Shown here piece after piece: positions 27,529 through 36,578 of a stretch of 64,000 bases of DNA; position 1 is the first letter of the stretch, and each line of letters starts with the position of its first letter. The translations under genes and the position numbers were made by a program. Source of the DNA: Moheibacter lacus. GTDB lineage: Bacteria; Bacteroidota; Bacteroidia; Flavobacteriales; Weeksellaceae. The stretch is taken from the NCBI RefSeq assembly GCF_014042165.1, contig NZ_JACDZE010000001.1, forward strand, positions 1,510,595 through 1,574,594, read 5' to 3'. A model generated the notes under the pieces. It worked only from the letters and a program-made list of their open reading frames with translations. It had not been told where the DNA came from and searched no databases.

Positions 27529-27600
27529 GAAAAAAATCAAAGAGATCATTAAATTGGAATATGCTTTGAGGCAATAGGGATTAAAGGATTGATAATTTTT

Positions 27601-27652
27601 GTTAAAGCAGCGTTAAACCGCTTGTATAGCATATTTTAATCTCTCAAATTTG
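27601..27652 (+). promoter_or_regulatory. Candidate promoter of the HtrA gene with an 11-bp-spaced GTTAAA pair
   Basis: GTTAAA occurs at 27601 and 27612 (11-bp spacing), directly upstream of a TTG (27622-27624) that is 20 nt from CAAATTTG (27645-27652). The -7 box has one mismatch to TAnnTTTG. The position just upstream of the -33 box would suit an OmpR-type activator. Confidence 0.4.
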
Positions 27653-27698
27653 AATCGTTTTTGAAACTAACGTAAATTAATAATCAAGTTAAATACAG

Positions 27699-29189
27699 AT
27701 GAAAAAATATTTAGGATATGTGATAGTTGGACTTTTAAGTGCAACTTTTGCTTTGGTTGGAATGAAATTTTTGAGTTCTGATGCAGATGGGGAAATTGTA
27801 ACTTCTGCAAGAGGTGATCAAAACAATGGTGCTTTTGATTTTGTAGATTATAAAGGGAATTATGCTTTTTCTGCACCTGATTTTGTAGATGCTTCGCAAA
27901 AAACGGTCAATGCGGTGGTAAGCATCAATAATTTTTCAAACCAAACCCAAAACCAAAGGATGAGTGATCCTTTTGAGTTTTTCTTTGGATATCCACAACA
28001 ACAGAGAGATCCTGATTTGCCAACCGGACAAGGTTCTGGTGTGATCATTTCGGAAGACGGCTATATCGTGACCAATAATCACGTGATCAAAGGTTCGCAA
28101 AAGATTGAAGTGATCTTAAATAATCAGAAATCTTATTCGGCTGAATTAATCGGAACTGATCCCAACACGGATATTGCTTTGATTAAAATCGAAGATAAGG
28201 GATTACCGTTTATCAAATTTGTAGATTCAGACGGAATCAATGTTGGAGATTGGGTTTTGGCGGTTGGAAATCCGTTTGGGTTGAATTCTACTGTAACAGC
28301 CGGAATCGTTTCTGCAAAAGGAAGAAGCATCGATATTTTACGTCGAAATGCAACGAATCCAATCGAATCATTTATCCAAACAGACGCAGCCATTAATCCG
28401 GGAAATAGCGGAGGAGCTTTGGTCAATCCAAACGGAGATTTGGTAGGAATCAATACCGCAATTTCTTCTCAAACCGGAAGTTATGTCGGATATGGATTTG
28501 CAGTTCCTTCCAATTTGGTGAAAAAAGTAGTAGAAGACATCAAAAAATATGGTTTGGTTCAACGCGGATATTTGGGAATCGAAGGAATGGATTTGAATGA
28601 CGAATACAGAGTCAAACAGTACAACAAAGAAAGAGGGACAGACCTGAAATCTCAACAAGGAATTTTAGTGCAAACTGTTACCGATAATGGCGGAGCGCAG
28701 GATGCCGGGATCCGTAAAGGAGATATCATCACAGAAATTGATGGTCAAAAAGTGACGAGTTTCGGGAAATTGTCTTTTGCCATCGGAAGCAAATATCCGG
28801 GTGATAAAGTACAAGTAAAAGTAAAGCGCGATGGAAAAGAAAAAGAGTATACGGTTACCCTTCGCGACCAAAAAGGAAATACGAGCAAACGTTCGATTTC
28901 AGATTTGACAGTAACGGAAAAATTGGGAGCAGAATTTGAGCCATTGACTGATCGTCAGAAAGTAAGTTTCGGGATTGATTATGGTGTGATGGTGAAAAAT
29001 TTGGAACCCAATAGCAAATTAAGCGGTGTAGGAATCGGTGAGAACTTTATCATTTTGAAAGTGAACGATAAAGAAGTAAGCGATCAAAATGATATAGAAA
29101 AAATCCTCAAATCCCATAAAGGGAAAGTTTCCATCAGTTATGTGGATCCTTATGGAAGAATCTATACGAGAGGATTTACACTGGACTAG
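27699..29189 (+). CDS. degP: Periplasmic Do-type serine protease (HtrA/DegP family)
   Basis: This 496-residue exported protease and chaperone degrades misfolded envelope proteins. An N-terminal membrane/signal segment (about 4-25) is followed by a trypsin-like domain with the catalytic triad His128 (TNNHV), Asp158 (NTDIALIKI) and Ser237 (NPGNSGGAL). Two PDZ domains follow at about 275-370 and 395-490. Between signal and protease lies a disordered Asn/Gln/Phe-rich stretch typical of Bacteroidota members. Size and two PDZ domains place it with DegP/DegQ; these two cannot be separated by sequence alone. A strong terminator follows. Confidence 0.94.
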   Translation: MKKYLGYVIVGLLSATFALVGMKFLSSDADGEIVTSARGDQNNGAFDFVDYKGNYAFSAPDFVDASQKTVNAVVSINNFSNQTQNQRMSDPFEFFFGYPQQQRDPDLPTGQGSGVIISEDGYIVTNNHVIKGSQKIEVILNNQKSYSAELIGTDPNTDIALIKIEDKGLPFIKFVDSDGINVGDWVLAVGNPFGLNSTVTAGIVSAKGRSIDILRRNATNPIESFIQTDAAINPGNSGGALVNPNGDLVGINTAISSQTGSYVGYGFAVPSNLVKKVVEDIKKYGLVQRGYLGIEGMDLNDEYRVKQYNKERGTDLKSQQGILVQTVTDNGGAQDAGIRKGDIITEIDGQKVTSFGKLSFAIGSKYPGDKVQVKVKRDGKEKEYTVTLRDQKGNTSKRSISDLTVTEKLGAEFEPLTDRQKVSFGIDYGVMVKNLEPNSKLSGVGIGENFIILKVNDKEVSDQNDIEKILKSHKGKVSISYVDPYGRIYTRGFTLD

Positions 29190-29218
29190 ACCGATTTAAG
29201 TTTTCATAGTTTTAGGTT

Positions 29219-29249
29219 CGGCACAACTCGAAAGGTTGTGCCGTTTTTT
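29219..29249 (+). terminator. Intrinsic terminator after the HtrA gene
   Basis: A 9-bp GC-rich stem CGGCACAAC/GTTGTGCCG with a 7-nt loop is followed by six T, 29 nt after the stop. Confidence 0.9.
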
Positions 29250-29262
29250 ATATATTTGATTT

Positions 29263-29778
29263 GTGAAAAAATTATTAGGAATATTGATCATAGTTTGTGT
29301 TTTTGGAAACTCAAAAGCGCAAGAAAAGGGAGGTTTGATGAGCCATTTACTCGTCAATGTCGGTTATGCCAATTTAAATGGAAACTATTTCAAACTGGGA
29401 CCGGAAGTGTATTTGACACAGACTAACGGAAATTTAATCGACCTTAGCGCAACCGCCAACATGGCCTACTTTGATAAACAATTTGTAGTCGTTCCCGAAT
29501 TGGGCATCGGTTATCAATTCAACGCCAAAAAAGTCAAAAACCGAATCGATCCTTATCGCGAATATGTGAACAGTACGTTTTATTCGGCTCGTGTAAATGT
29601 TTCGCCATGGAATGTTACACCTGAAATCGGAATCGCAATGGCCGGAATCGTAGAAGCCAATGTCGGATATTCCTTTCAATTTGCCGACCATGACCATACA
29701 TCTTTTGACGGAATCAAATTTGGTTTGACGATTCATATTCCGACGATTTATTTTGTGAGCGAAGCAGGACTTTATTAA
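29263..29778 (+). CDS. Exported protein of unknown function, barrel-like
   Basis: The 171-residue protein starts with GTG and has a signal peptide (about 1-19, ending NSKAQ). The rest is a series of short alternating aromatic/hydrophobic strands (VGYANLNGNYFKLG, LSATANMAYF, FVVVPELGIGYQF, VGYSFQF), ending in LY, which suggests a small outer-membrane barrel. No family is recognised. It begins only 13 nt after the preceding terminator and precedes the flavoprotein gene by 6 nt, so the two are probably cotranscribed. Confidence 0.6.
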   Translation: MKKLLGILIIVCVFGNSKAQEKGGLMSHLLVNVGYANLNGNYFKLGPEVYLTQTNGNLIDLSATANMAYFDKQFVVVPELGIGYQFNAKKVKNRIDPYREYVNSTFYSARVNVSPWNVTPEIGIAMAGIVEANVGYSFQFADHDHTSFDGIKFGLTIHIPTIYFVSEAGLY

Positions 29779-29784
29779 ACTAAA

Positions 29785-31263
29785 ATGAATAAGAAATTAT
29801 CCAAACGCGAATTTCTCAAACTTGCCGGAATGAGTAGTTTGGGTCTAATCTTCTGGCAATGTTATGATGCCAAAAAAGAAGAAACGAAAAATGAAGTTGC
29901 AGAAGATTTGGAGAACAATTCCAATCCTGCGCACATTGAAAAACTTGAATTCTCCGATCAAGATGTTCAATTTCTAACACGAAACGATGAGAAATTTGAC
30001 GAATTAAGAAAAGGATTCAACAAACGATTTGATAATTTACCCAAAATAGTGGCGCTTTGTTTTACGACCAAAGGTGTTCAAGCCGCAGTTCAAAAAGCAA
30101 AAGAAGAGAAACTGAAAATCTCGGTAAAAAGTGGTGGGCATAGTTTTGAAGCTTTTTCCAGTTCGTCTGATAGTTTGCTGATTAATCTATCCCAAATGAA
30201 CCAAATCAATTGGCTTGATGATGAAAAAGTCGTTTTGCAACCCGCTTGTTTGCTGCAAGAAATTTATGCCGATTTTCTACCGAAAAAGAGAATTATCCCT
30301 GCCGGATCCTGTGGGACAGTCGGCATTGCCGGTTTAGCTTTGGGCGGCGGATATGGATTTTTTAGTCGGAAATATGGTTTGACTTGTGATAATTTGACCC
30401 GAATTCAGCTGGTGGATGGAAATGGGGAAATTCAGAATTCCGATGAAAATCCGGAATTGCTTTGGGCGTGTAGAGGAGGAGGGAATGGGAATTTTGGTGT
30501 GGTCACCGAATTGGAATTTAAAACCCATCCAGCGCCTGATTCCTTTAGTTCTTATCGGTTGAAATACCGGAATTTGAATGTTGACAGATTTATGGAATTG
30601 ATCCGCGCTTGGTTTTCTTATACTTCCGATTTGCGCAAAGAAGCCTTTTCGGCATTCGTTTTAAACGGAAAAACCTTAACGGTTTTGATTACGAATTATC
30701 AAAAAAATTCGAGGGAATTTGAATCGAGTTTTGCTGAATTGAGAAATTTGGCAGACGAATACAAACCTACTTACAATCAAAATTTGGCGGCAGCCTTAAA
30801 AAGATATTACGGTCGCAGAGAACCTCTCTATTTCAAAAATGCTTCGGCCGGTTTGTACAAAGGAATTCAAGATATAGAAGAAATTCTTCCTCAAGTTTTT
30901 GAAAAGGTAATCTCCAAATCAGGCATGATTTACCAAATTAACACACTCGGAGGTGAAATCAATAATCTAGAATTTGAAAAAAATTCTGCTTATCCACACA
31001 GAAGTTTTCCGTATCTGAGTGAATTGCAATCCTATTGGGACAACGCATCACAGGGAAAATCTTTCTTAGAGAAATTTGAAGAAATCCAGCAATTGTTTCA
31101 CAACGCCGGAATTTCTGCCCAATACCGAAATTATCCCGATATCAATTTCCCAAATTGGGAAACGGCTTATTTTGGGAAGAATTACGGAAAATTACAGCAA
31201 ATCAAATCACAACTGGATCCGGAAGATTTGTTTCATTTCGAACAAAGCGTTCGGAAGAGCTAA
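29785..31263 (+). CDS. FAD-linked oxidoreductase, berberine-bridge-enzyme-like
   Basis: This 492-residue flavoprotein has an FAD_binding_4 domain (about 85-260) and a C-terminal BBE segment (YRNYPDINFPNWETAYFG). Both possible covalent FAD anchors are present: His119 in SGGHS and Cys176 in AGSCGTVG, the positions used for bicovalent flavin in BBE-like oxidases. Members oxidise alcohols, sugars or alkaloid-like substrates; the substrate is unknown. An N-terminal hydrophobic segment ending at Cys26 suggests export as a lipoprotein or a Tat-like substrate. Its last 62 nt overlap the tail of the convergent glycosyltransferase gene. Confidence 0.88.
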   Translation: MNKKLSKREFLKLAGMSSLGLIFWQCYDAKKEETKNEVAEDLENNSNPAHIEKLEFSDQDVQFLTRNDEKFDELRKGFNKRFDNLPKIVALCFTTKGVQAAVQKAKEEKLKISVKSGGHSFEAFSSSSDSLLINLSQMNQINWLDDEKVVLQPACLLQEIYADFLPKKRIIPAGSCGTVGIAGLALGGGYGFFSRKYGLTCDNLTRIQLVDGNGEIQNSDENPELLWACRGGGNGNFGVVTELEFKTHPAPDSFSSYRLKYRNLNVDRFMELIRAWFSYTSDLRKEAFSAFVLNGKTLTVLITNYQKNSREFESSFAELRNLADEYKPTYNQNLAAALKRYYGRREPLYFKNASAGLYKGIQDIEEILPQVFEKVISKSGMIYQINTLGGEINNLEFEKNSAYPHRSFPYLSELQSYWDNASQGKSFLEKFEEIQQLFHNAGISAQYRNYPDINFPNWETAYFGKNYGKLQQIKSQLDPEDLFHFEQSVRKS

Positions 31264-32230
31264 ATGCTAGAATCTGGCGGACGATTTTCTCAGATTGGTC
31301 GACATAGTCGACTTCGATTTTCTGTTCTGCATCTATCCATTCCTGGATTTTTCTTAAGTCAAATGCGCGATTGGATTCTACACCCAATTTTTCAAGCGCA
31401 ACGGCATTGCATTCTTGTTCGTACTGATTTTTAATAGGAATCACAAAGAGTTTCTTTTTGAGAAAAAGCGCTTCGGCAGGCGTTTCAAACCCGGCGTTGC
31501 AAAGGATTCCATCACAGTTTTCAAAAGATCGTAAATATTCGGTTTGGTCGATCGGGAAAACAAAAACATTTCCTTTTACATAGATTTCCGTCGCTGTTTT
31601 GGAAAAAATCCGCCAATCGACATGGGTTTCATTTAGTTTTTCAATTAAAAATTCGTCCGAAAAACTCGGCAAATATGTCATGTAATATCCTTTGTTTTGA
31701 GGATTTAGATTTCGGATCGCGGATCGGATGATGGGTTTGAAAATTTTGGGGTGATAATTTTCAAAATGAAAGCCAAAATGTTCTTGAGTTGGCGCATAAT
31801 GTTTTAGAACCAATTCGCCTAAAAGATTTTTATTTTTTGGTTTAGGTGTTTGGTCAAAAAGCATGGAAGCTTGATGGCTCACGCCCACAATATTGGGATA
31901 TTTGGATAATTTACAAGCCCAAGCAGAAATCGGTTCAAAATCATTCAACACCAAATCATATTCCTTTACCGGAACAGATTTGATGTCTTTCATTGCTTTG
32001 AAAAAATTATTTTTTAAAGCTGTTTTTGTATAAGAAAGTCCGCCTTTTGCATCATACAAAAGGGAAATGCCTTTGAACTGAAATTTGGGTTCTTGTGGAA
32101 GCACTATTTGGGATTGATGCCCACTTACGAGTAGATCAACTTCTGCATATTTGTTGAATAAGGGAAGTAATTCTTGGGCTCTGGCGATATGTCCGTTTCC
32201 GGTGCACTGAAGTGCATATAATACTTTCAT
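31202..32230 (-). CDS. Glycosyltransferase family protein (Glyco_trans_1_3-like)
   Basis: This 342-residue GT-B-like protein has an N-terminal nucleotide-fold with GNGHIARA near residue 12, a feature of MurG-like and teichoic/glycolipid transferases, and a C-terminal CDGILCNAGFETPAEAL stretch for the sugar nucleotide. It has no signal and should act in the cytoplasm. The acceptor is unknown. It lies 86 nt downstream of the LpxH-like phosphoesterase on the same strand, which hints at a role in glycolipid assembly. Its C-terminal 20 codons run antisense to the flavoprotein gene. Confidence 0.82.
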   Translation of the reverse strand: MKVLYALQCTGNGHIARAQELLPLFNKYAEVDLLVSGHQSQIVLPQEPKFQFKGISLLYDAKGGLSYTKTALKNNFFKAMKDIKSVPVKEYDLVLNDFEPISAWACKLSKYPNIVGVSHQASMLFDQTPKPKNKNLLGELVLKHYAPTQEHFGFHFENYHPKIFKPIIRSAIRNLNPQNKGYYMTYLPSFSDEFLIEKLNETHVDWRIFSKTATEIYVKGNVFVFPIDQTEYLRSFENCDGILCNAGFETPAEALFLKKKLFVIPIKNQYEQECNAVALEKLGVESNRAFDLRKIQEWIDAEQKIEVDYVDQSEKIVRQILAFSSSERFVRNETNLPDPVVI

Positions 32231-32316
32231 TTTTAAATTTTTATAAAAATAGATGTTCAGCCAAATCCTTTATTTATTAAACGGATAAGTGCTAAATCAA
32301 ATAGCATACCTAAAAT

Positions 32317-33141
32317 TTAATTTGGACTGGTTACGGAAGAAATGAGTTGTTCCAAACTCAATTCAAAAATTTCTTCTTCTTCTTTTTGGTTCAATTTTTC
32401 TTTGTTTTCTTCATAAGAAAAAATACTCCATTTTCCTTTGTGGTATTCAAGTGCGCTCAAATTTTCGATCCAATCTCCTGAATTCAAATACATACAGTTC
32501 CCTTTTTTAGAAACGATTTTGCGGATTTGAGGTTGATGGATATGTCCGCAAATTACAAAGTCAAATCCTTTTTCTATGGCCAACTCTGAAGCTGTATTTT
32601 CAAAATCGGAAATATATTTGACCGCTTTTTTGACGCTGTTTTTTATCTTTTTTGAAAGTGAATATTTTTCACGTCCCATCTTCGCCAGTCCCCAATTGAT
32701 CAAATTGTTCAATTGAATCAACAAATCATAACCCACTCCACCGAGGCGGGCTATCCATTTGGAATGCTGAACGGAGGCGTCAAAAACATCACCATGGAAA
32801 ATCCAAGCTTTTTTACCATCCAGATCGATGATTTCCTTATTGGTCAATTTTATTTTTCCCAAATGCAAATCGGTAAACTTGCGCAGCATTTCATCATGAT
32901 TTCCCGTGATATAGATCACTTCGGTTCCTTTTACCGCAAATCCGATGATTTTTTTCAATACGCTCAAATGTTTTTTGGGGAAATACCTTTTCTTGAATTG
33001 CCAAATGTCGATGATGTCGCCATTTAAAATCAGGGTTTTGGGTTGGATAGAATTTAAATAGTTTAACAATTCTTTCGCTCTACATCCATAAGTCCCGAGA
33101 TGGATGTCTGAAATAACGACTAAATCAACCTTTCTTTTCAT
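32317..33141 (-). CDS. LpxH-like metallophosphoesterase (UDP-2,3-diacylglucosamine diphosphatase family)
   Basis: The 274-residue calcineurin-like phosphoesterase has all metal-binding blocks in order: DIHLG near residue 12, NGDIID, GNHDE, FHGD and CGHIHQP. The family hydrolyses UDP-2,3-diacylglucosamine to lipid X in lipid A synthesis, but it is broad, and a second lpxH is often present, so the substrate is not certain. A basic helical insert (about 150-190: GREKYSLSKKIKNSVKKAVKY) suits membrane contact. The glycosyltransferase follows after 86 nt. It is divergent from the LolD-like gene across a 219-nt gap containing a 15-bp inverted repeat. Confidence 0.83.
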   Translation of the reverse strand: MKRKVDLVVISDIHLGTYGCRAKELLNYLNSIQPKTLILNGDIIDIWQFKKRYFPKKHLSVLKKIIGFAVKGTEVIYITGNHDEMLRKFTDLHLGKIKLTNKEIIDLDGKKAWIFHGDVFDASVQHSKWIARLGGVGYDLLIQLNNLINWGLAKMGREKYSLSKKIKNSVKKAVKYISDFENTASELAIEKGFDFVICGHIHQPQIRKIVSKKGNCMYLNSGDWIENLSALEYHKGKWSIFSYEENKEKLNQKEEEEIFELSLEQLISSVTSPN

Positions 33142-33180
33142 CTGTTTATTTTTTTGTATTAATCGTCAGATGGAACCTTT

Positions 33181-33231
33181 TATGTTTAAAATAGTTATTC
33201 CGCAGTGTGTTTAAAGACTATTTTAAACATA
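33181..33231. repeat. 15-bp perfect inverted repeat in a divergent intergenic region
   Basis: The arm at 33181-33195 (TATGTTTAAAATAGT) is the exact reverse complement of 33217-33231, with a 21-nt spacer that itself contains TGTTTAAAG. No T run follows, so it is not a usual terminator. It may be an operator, an RNA hairpin or the remains of a small mobile element. Confidence 0.75.
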
Positions 33232-33360
33232 TCGGTTTCATGAAGTGTTTCTGCAAATTAACAGCAGCCATTTAAATTGAATTTTAGGGAATTGTTAGAA
33301 TTGGATTAAATATTCAACTATTTTCGACAGGTCTAATGTCAATTTTCTTAATTTAGCCTC

Positions 33361-34029
33361 ATGATTTTGGCCAATAATATTCACAAGCGTTTTGGAGATT
33401 TAGAAGTATTAAAAGGCGTTTCACTGGATGTCAGTGAAGGCGAAATTGTTTCGATCGTAGGTGCTTCCGGTGCAGGGAAAACGACTTTGCTTCAGATTTT
33501 AAGCAGTTTGGAAAAAAGCACAGATCCGCAAACTTATTTTACCCAAATTCTGATCAAAAGAGAAGATATTACCCAAATGTCCGATGCTAAATTATCCAAA
33601 TTTCGAAATGAAAACATCGGATTTATTTTTCAGTCCCATCAATTGCTGCCCGAATTTTCAGCGATCGAAAACGTTTGTATTCCGGGTTTTATAGGTAAAA
33701 CCAAACCGAATTTGGTTCAGAATAAAGCCAAAGAACTTTTGGAATTCTTAGGGCTAGGAAATCGTTTGGAACATAAACCATCTCAACTTTCCGGTGGTGA
33801 ACAGCAACGCGTGGCAGTTGCCCGCGCATTGATCAACCAACCGGCCGTTATTTTTGCGGACGAACCTTCCGGTAATTTGGATTCAAAAAACGCTGAAGAA
33901 TTGCACCAACTCTTTTTCCGATTGAGAGAAGAATTTGGGCAAACCTTTGTGATCGTGACACATAACGAGGAGTTGGCAGATATGGCTGACCGGAAATTGG
34001 TGATGGCGGACGGGAAGTTTGAGATTTGA
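33361..34029 (+). CDS. LolD-like ABC transporter ATP-binding protein
   Basis: This 222-residue ATPase has Walker [10 protein letters not shown] near residue 35, a Q-loop, signature [15 protein letters not shown], Walker B VIFADEP, D-loop SGNLD and a switch His in VIVTHNEE. Among ABC ATPases it fits the LolD/MacB/FtsE branch by length and by [13 protein letters not shown]. LolD powers release of lipoproteins from the inner membrane. No LolC/E permease is adjacent, so the partner must be elsewhere; assignment to LolD is by similarity. Confidence 0.85.
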   Translation: MILANNIHKRFGDLEVLKGVSLDVSEGEIVSIVGASGAGKTTLLQILSSLEKSTDPQTYFTQILIKREDITQMSDAKLSKFRNENIGFIFQSHQLLPEFSAIENVCIPGFIGKTKPNLVQNKAKELLEFLGLGNRLEHKPSQLSGGEQQRVAVARALINQPAVIFADEPSGNLDSKNAEELHQLFFRLREEFGQTFVIVTHNEELADMADRKLVMADGKFEI

Positions 34030-34100
34030 GTTCTTGCTTTTAAATAGAATGGATCTTGTAGATTCATTTCAAAAAATTATTCCCCAAAAACTGAATCATT

Positions 34101-35792
34101 ATGGTTTTGAAATTTCTGAATTGGATGTACATTTTTTGGATATGCCTCGGGATGGGAATGCTGATTCAGCCCTTTGTTCAGAAAAACTCCAACCTATTTT
34201 TTGTTCTACTTTTTGGGCTTTTTGGAGAAATGATGTTGATTCATTTTTTTGCCATTTGGCTTCCCATAAACGAAATTTTTTACGGAGCTAATTTTTTGTT
34301 TGCTTCTTTTATAATTCTCATTCGTTTTCAAACCATTAAAACGCAACTGAAATCTTGTTTCGCAGAGTGGGAATCATGGAAAATCCCAATTCAAATTCTG
34401 GGAGTTTTGTTGACCACTTTGATTCTGATGCAATCCGCCACCAAGCCTTTTATCGTTGACAATGAAACGTATTATATACAGACCATCAAATGGTTAAATG
34501 AATTTGGTTTGGTAAAAGGATTGGCCAATCTTCATTTCTTTTTTGGTCAAATGTCAGGATGGCATTTGTTGCAAAGCGGATTTAATTTTGGTTTTATTTC
34601 TAATTCTCTCAATGATTTGAACGGATTTATGATGCTGATTTTCACCTTTTTTTCATTGCATCATCTCAATCGATTTTTTCAAAGCAGAATCACGATGGAT
34701 CTTTTTTTGGGACTGATTCCGGTAGGTAATTTGTTTTTCTTCCAATTTTTGAGTGCTCCATCTCCAGATCTGCCTGTTTTTTTAATTTCTCAACTCATTT
34801 TTTATCTTTTTTATAAAAATTTCATCGACTATCAAGGAGAGTTCAAACTCCTTTTGCTGTTGGTGATTTTCTTGATTTTCATAAAAATAACTGTTTTGCC
34901 GCTCTTAATTTTACCATTGGTTTTATTGATCCGACATCAACTTTTTAAAATAGAATGGCGATTTATGATGCTGATAGCGCTGATGTCAATTTCTTTGTAT
35001 TTCTTGAAGAATTATATTATTTCCGGATATTTGATTTATCCGATTTCCATATTCAGTTCATTGCTAAATCCGGACTGGAAATTGTCTCCTGAAATGGCGA
35101 AATTTATGATGCAAAACATGAAAGTCGACTCTTTGACCGGTTTGGATTTTGAAGAAATTCAGCGCCAAAGTTTTTTTGAATATTTTAAAAATTGGTTGTT
35201 AGAACCGGGTTTGCGAAGTGTTTTCAATAAATTGATCATCTTGCTTTTATTGATTTTCCCTATTTGGATCAGAAAAAACAAAACCTTGTTTTGGTTGTAT
35301 ATTTATGCTTTGGTTCAGTTTGGTGTTTTGTATTTTACTTCTCCCCAATACCGGTTTTTCATGCCATTGATTACCGGTATGAGCCTGTATATTTTGGCGA
35401 AATTATTATTAAACAACTCAAAATTTGTTTTACCGATTTTTGGGTTTTTCGGTTTAATTGCATTAATTCCTTTGCTGTTTTCCATTAACGTTTCTAACAT
35501 CAAAAACAGTAATTTTATGCCTGATAAATTGGAACCTTATCGATTGAGAAATGTAATAGTTCCGGCAAATATTTCTCTTCATCAATTCGAATATGAAAAA
35601 GTAAGAGAAGGAAATTTTGAATACAATTCTCCAATTGGTGAAACTGAATTTTTCTGGATCACCGGCGATGGCGAATTGCCTTGTGTGAACCAATCGATGC
35701 TGGAATATTTTAAAAAATGGTACCATGTACGGCCGCAGTTGCGAACCGGAAATCTGGAAGACGGTTTCTATGCCGAAAAGATAAATAAATGA
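34101..35792 (+). CDS. Polytopic membrane protein, LIC_10190/GT-C-like
   Basis: This 563-residue protein has about eleven hydrophobic helices. The first large loop holds VDNETYYIQTIKWLNEFG, an acidic position comparable to the catalytic loop of GT-C glycosyltransferases, followed by a conserved-looking LANLHFFFGQMSGWHLLQ. The last ~80 residues are soluble. It resembles the LIC_10190-type membrane proteins of Bacteroidota and spirochaetes, for which I know no proven function; transfer of a sugar from a lipid carrier is a guess. It overlaps the next gene by 4 nt (ATGA), so the two are translationally coupled. Confidence 0.7.
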   Translation: MVLKFLNWMYIFWICLGMGMLIQPFVQKNSNLFFVLLFGLFGEMMLIHFFAIWLPINEIFYGANFLFASFIILIRFQTIKTQLKSCFAEWESWKIPIQILGVLLTTLILMQSATKPFIVDNETYYIQTIKWLNEFGLVKGLANLHFFFGQMSGWHLLQSGFNFGFISNSLNDLNGFMMLIFTFFSLHHLNRFFQSRITMDLFLGLIPVGNLFFFQFLSAPSPDLPVFLISQLIFYLFYKNFIDYQGEFKLLLLLVIFLIFIKITVLPLLILPLVLLIRHQLFKIEWRFMMLIALMSISLYFLKNYIISGYLIYPISIFSSLLNPDWKLSPEMAKFMMQNMKVDSLTGLDFEEIQRQSFFEYFKNWLLEPGLRSVFNKLIILLLLIFPIWIRKNKTLFWLYIYALVQFGVLYFTSPQYRFFMPLITGMSLYILAKLLLNNSKFVLPIFGFFGLIALIPLLFSINVSNIKNSNFMPDKLEPYRLRNVIVPANISLHQFEYEKVREGNFEYNSPIGETEFFWITGDGELPCVNQSMLEYFKKWYHVRPQLRTGNLEDGFYAEKINK

Positions 35793-36562
35793 ATCACAGC
35801 GAATTAAAATCATTTCTGGACGAAAAAGTCCAATTGTACAACCAATTACATTTCATCGATTCTGACCCTATTCAGATTCCACATCGGTTTTCAATGAAAG
35901 AAGACATCGAAATTTCAGGATTTCTTGCAGCGACTTTTGCTTGGGGGAATCGTAAAATGATCATCAATAAACTCGATGATTTGATGAATCGAATGGGGAA
36001 TTCACCTTATGATTTTGTGATGAATTATTCGGATAATGAATTTGAAAAAATAGAAGATTTCAAACATAGGACGATCAATTCAATCGATTTGGATTTTTAT
36101 TTCAAATCGCTACGGAATATTTATGAAAATCACGGCGGACTGGAAAATTCTTTTCAATTTGATAAATCTGATCAAGACAGTTTTCATGCAATAGAAAAAT
36201 TTCGCAGTATTTTTCTTCAAATTCCACATCAAATTCGCTCCGAAAAACATCTTTCTAGTCCTTCTAAAAATTCCGCTGCCAAACGGTTGAATATGTTTTT
36301 GCGGTGGATGGTGCGAGATGACAATCAAGGCGTAGATTTTGGGATATGGAAGTCCATTTCTACCGCACAATTGGTTTGTCCGTTAGATGTGCATTCAGGA
36401 AATGTCGCAAGAAAATTGGGGATTTTAACTCGAAAACAAAACGATTGGAAAGCTGCTTCTGAATTGCAAATGAGGTTAAAAGAATTTGCCCCAAAAGATC
36501 CGGTCAAATACGATTTTGCACTTTTTGGTTTGGGTGTTTTTGAAGGTTTTTCAAAACTTTGA
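35789..36562 (+). CDS. TIGR02757 (DUF2400) family protein
   Basis: This 257-residue all-alpha soluble protein matches the TIGR02757/DUF2400 family, recognised by DIEISGFLAATFAWGNRKMI, the central KRLNMFLRWMVR and the C-terminal CPLDVHSGNVARKLGI and DPVKYDFALFGLG blocks. The pattern recalls helix-hairpin-helix DNA glycosylases of the EndoIII/AlkA fold (a late conserved Asp), but no function has been shown that I know of. It overlaps the upstream membrane-protein gene by 4 nt and precedes the ABC exporter by 16 nt. Confidence 0.88.
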   Translation: MNHSELKSFLDEKVQLYNQLHFIDSDPIQIPHRFSMKEDIEISGFLAATFAWGNRKMIINKLDDLMNRMGNSPYDFVMNYSDNEFEKIEDFKHRTINSIDLDFYFKSLRNIYENHGGLENSFQFDKSDQDSFHAIEKFRSIFLQIPHQIRSEKHLSSPSKNSAAKRLNMFLRWMVRDDNQGVDFGIWKSISTAQLVCPLDVHSGNVARKLGILTRKQNDWKAASELQMRLKEFAPKDPVKYDFALFGLGVFEGFSKL

Positions 36563-36578
36563 TTACATTTGAAATCCG

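Noticed and set aside
29785-33141. Natural-product cluster around the BBE-like flavoprotein
   Set aside because: The neighbours are a glycosyltransferase and an LpxH-like enzyme on the opposite strand; no synthase or carrier protein is present.
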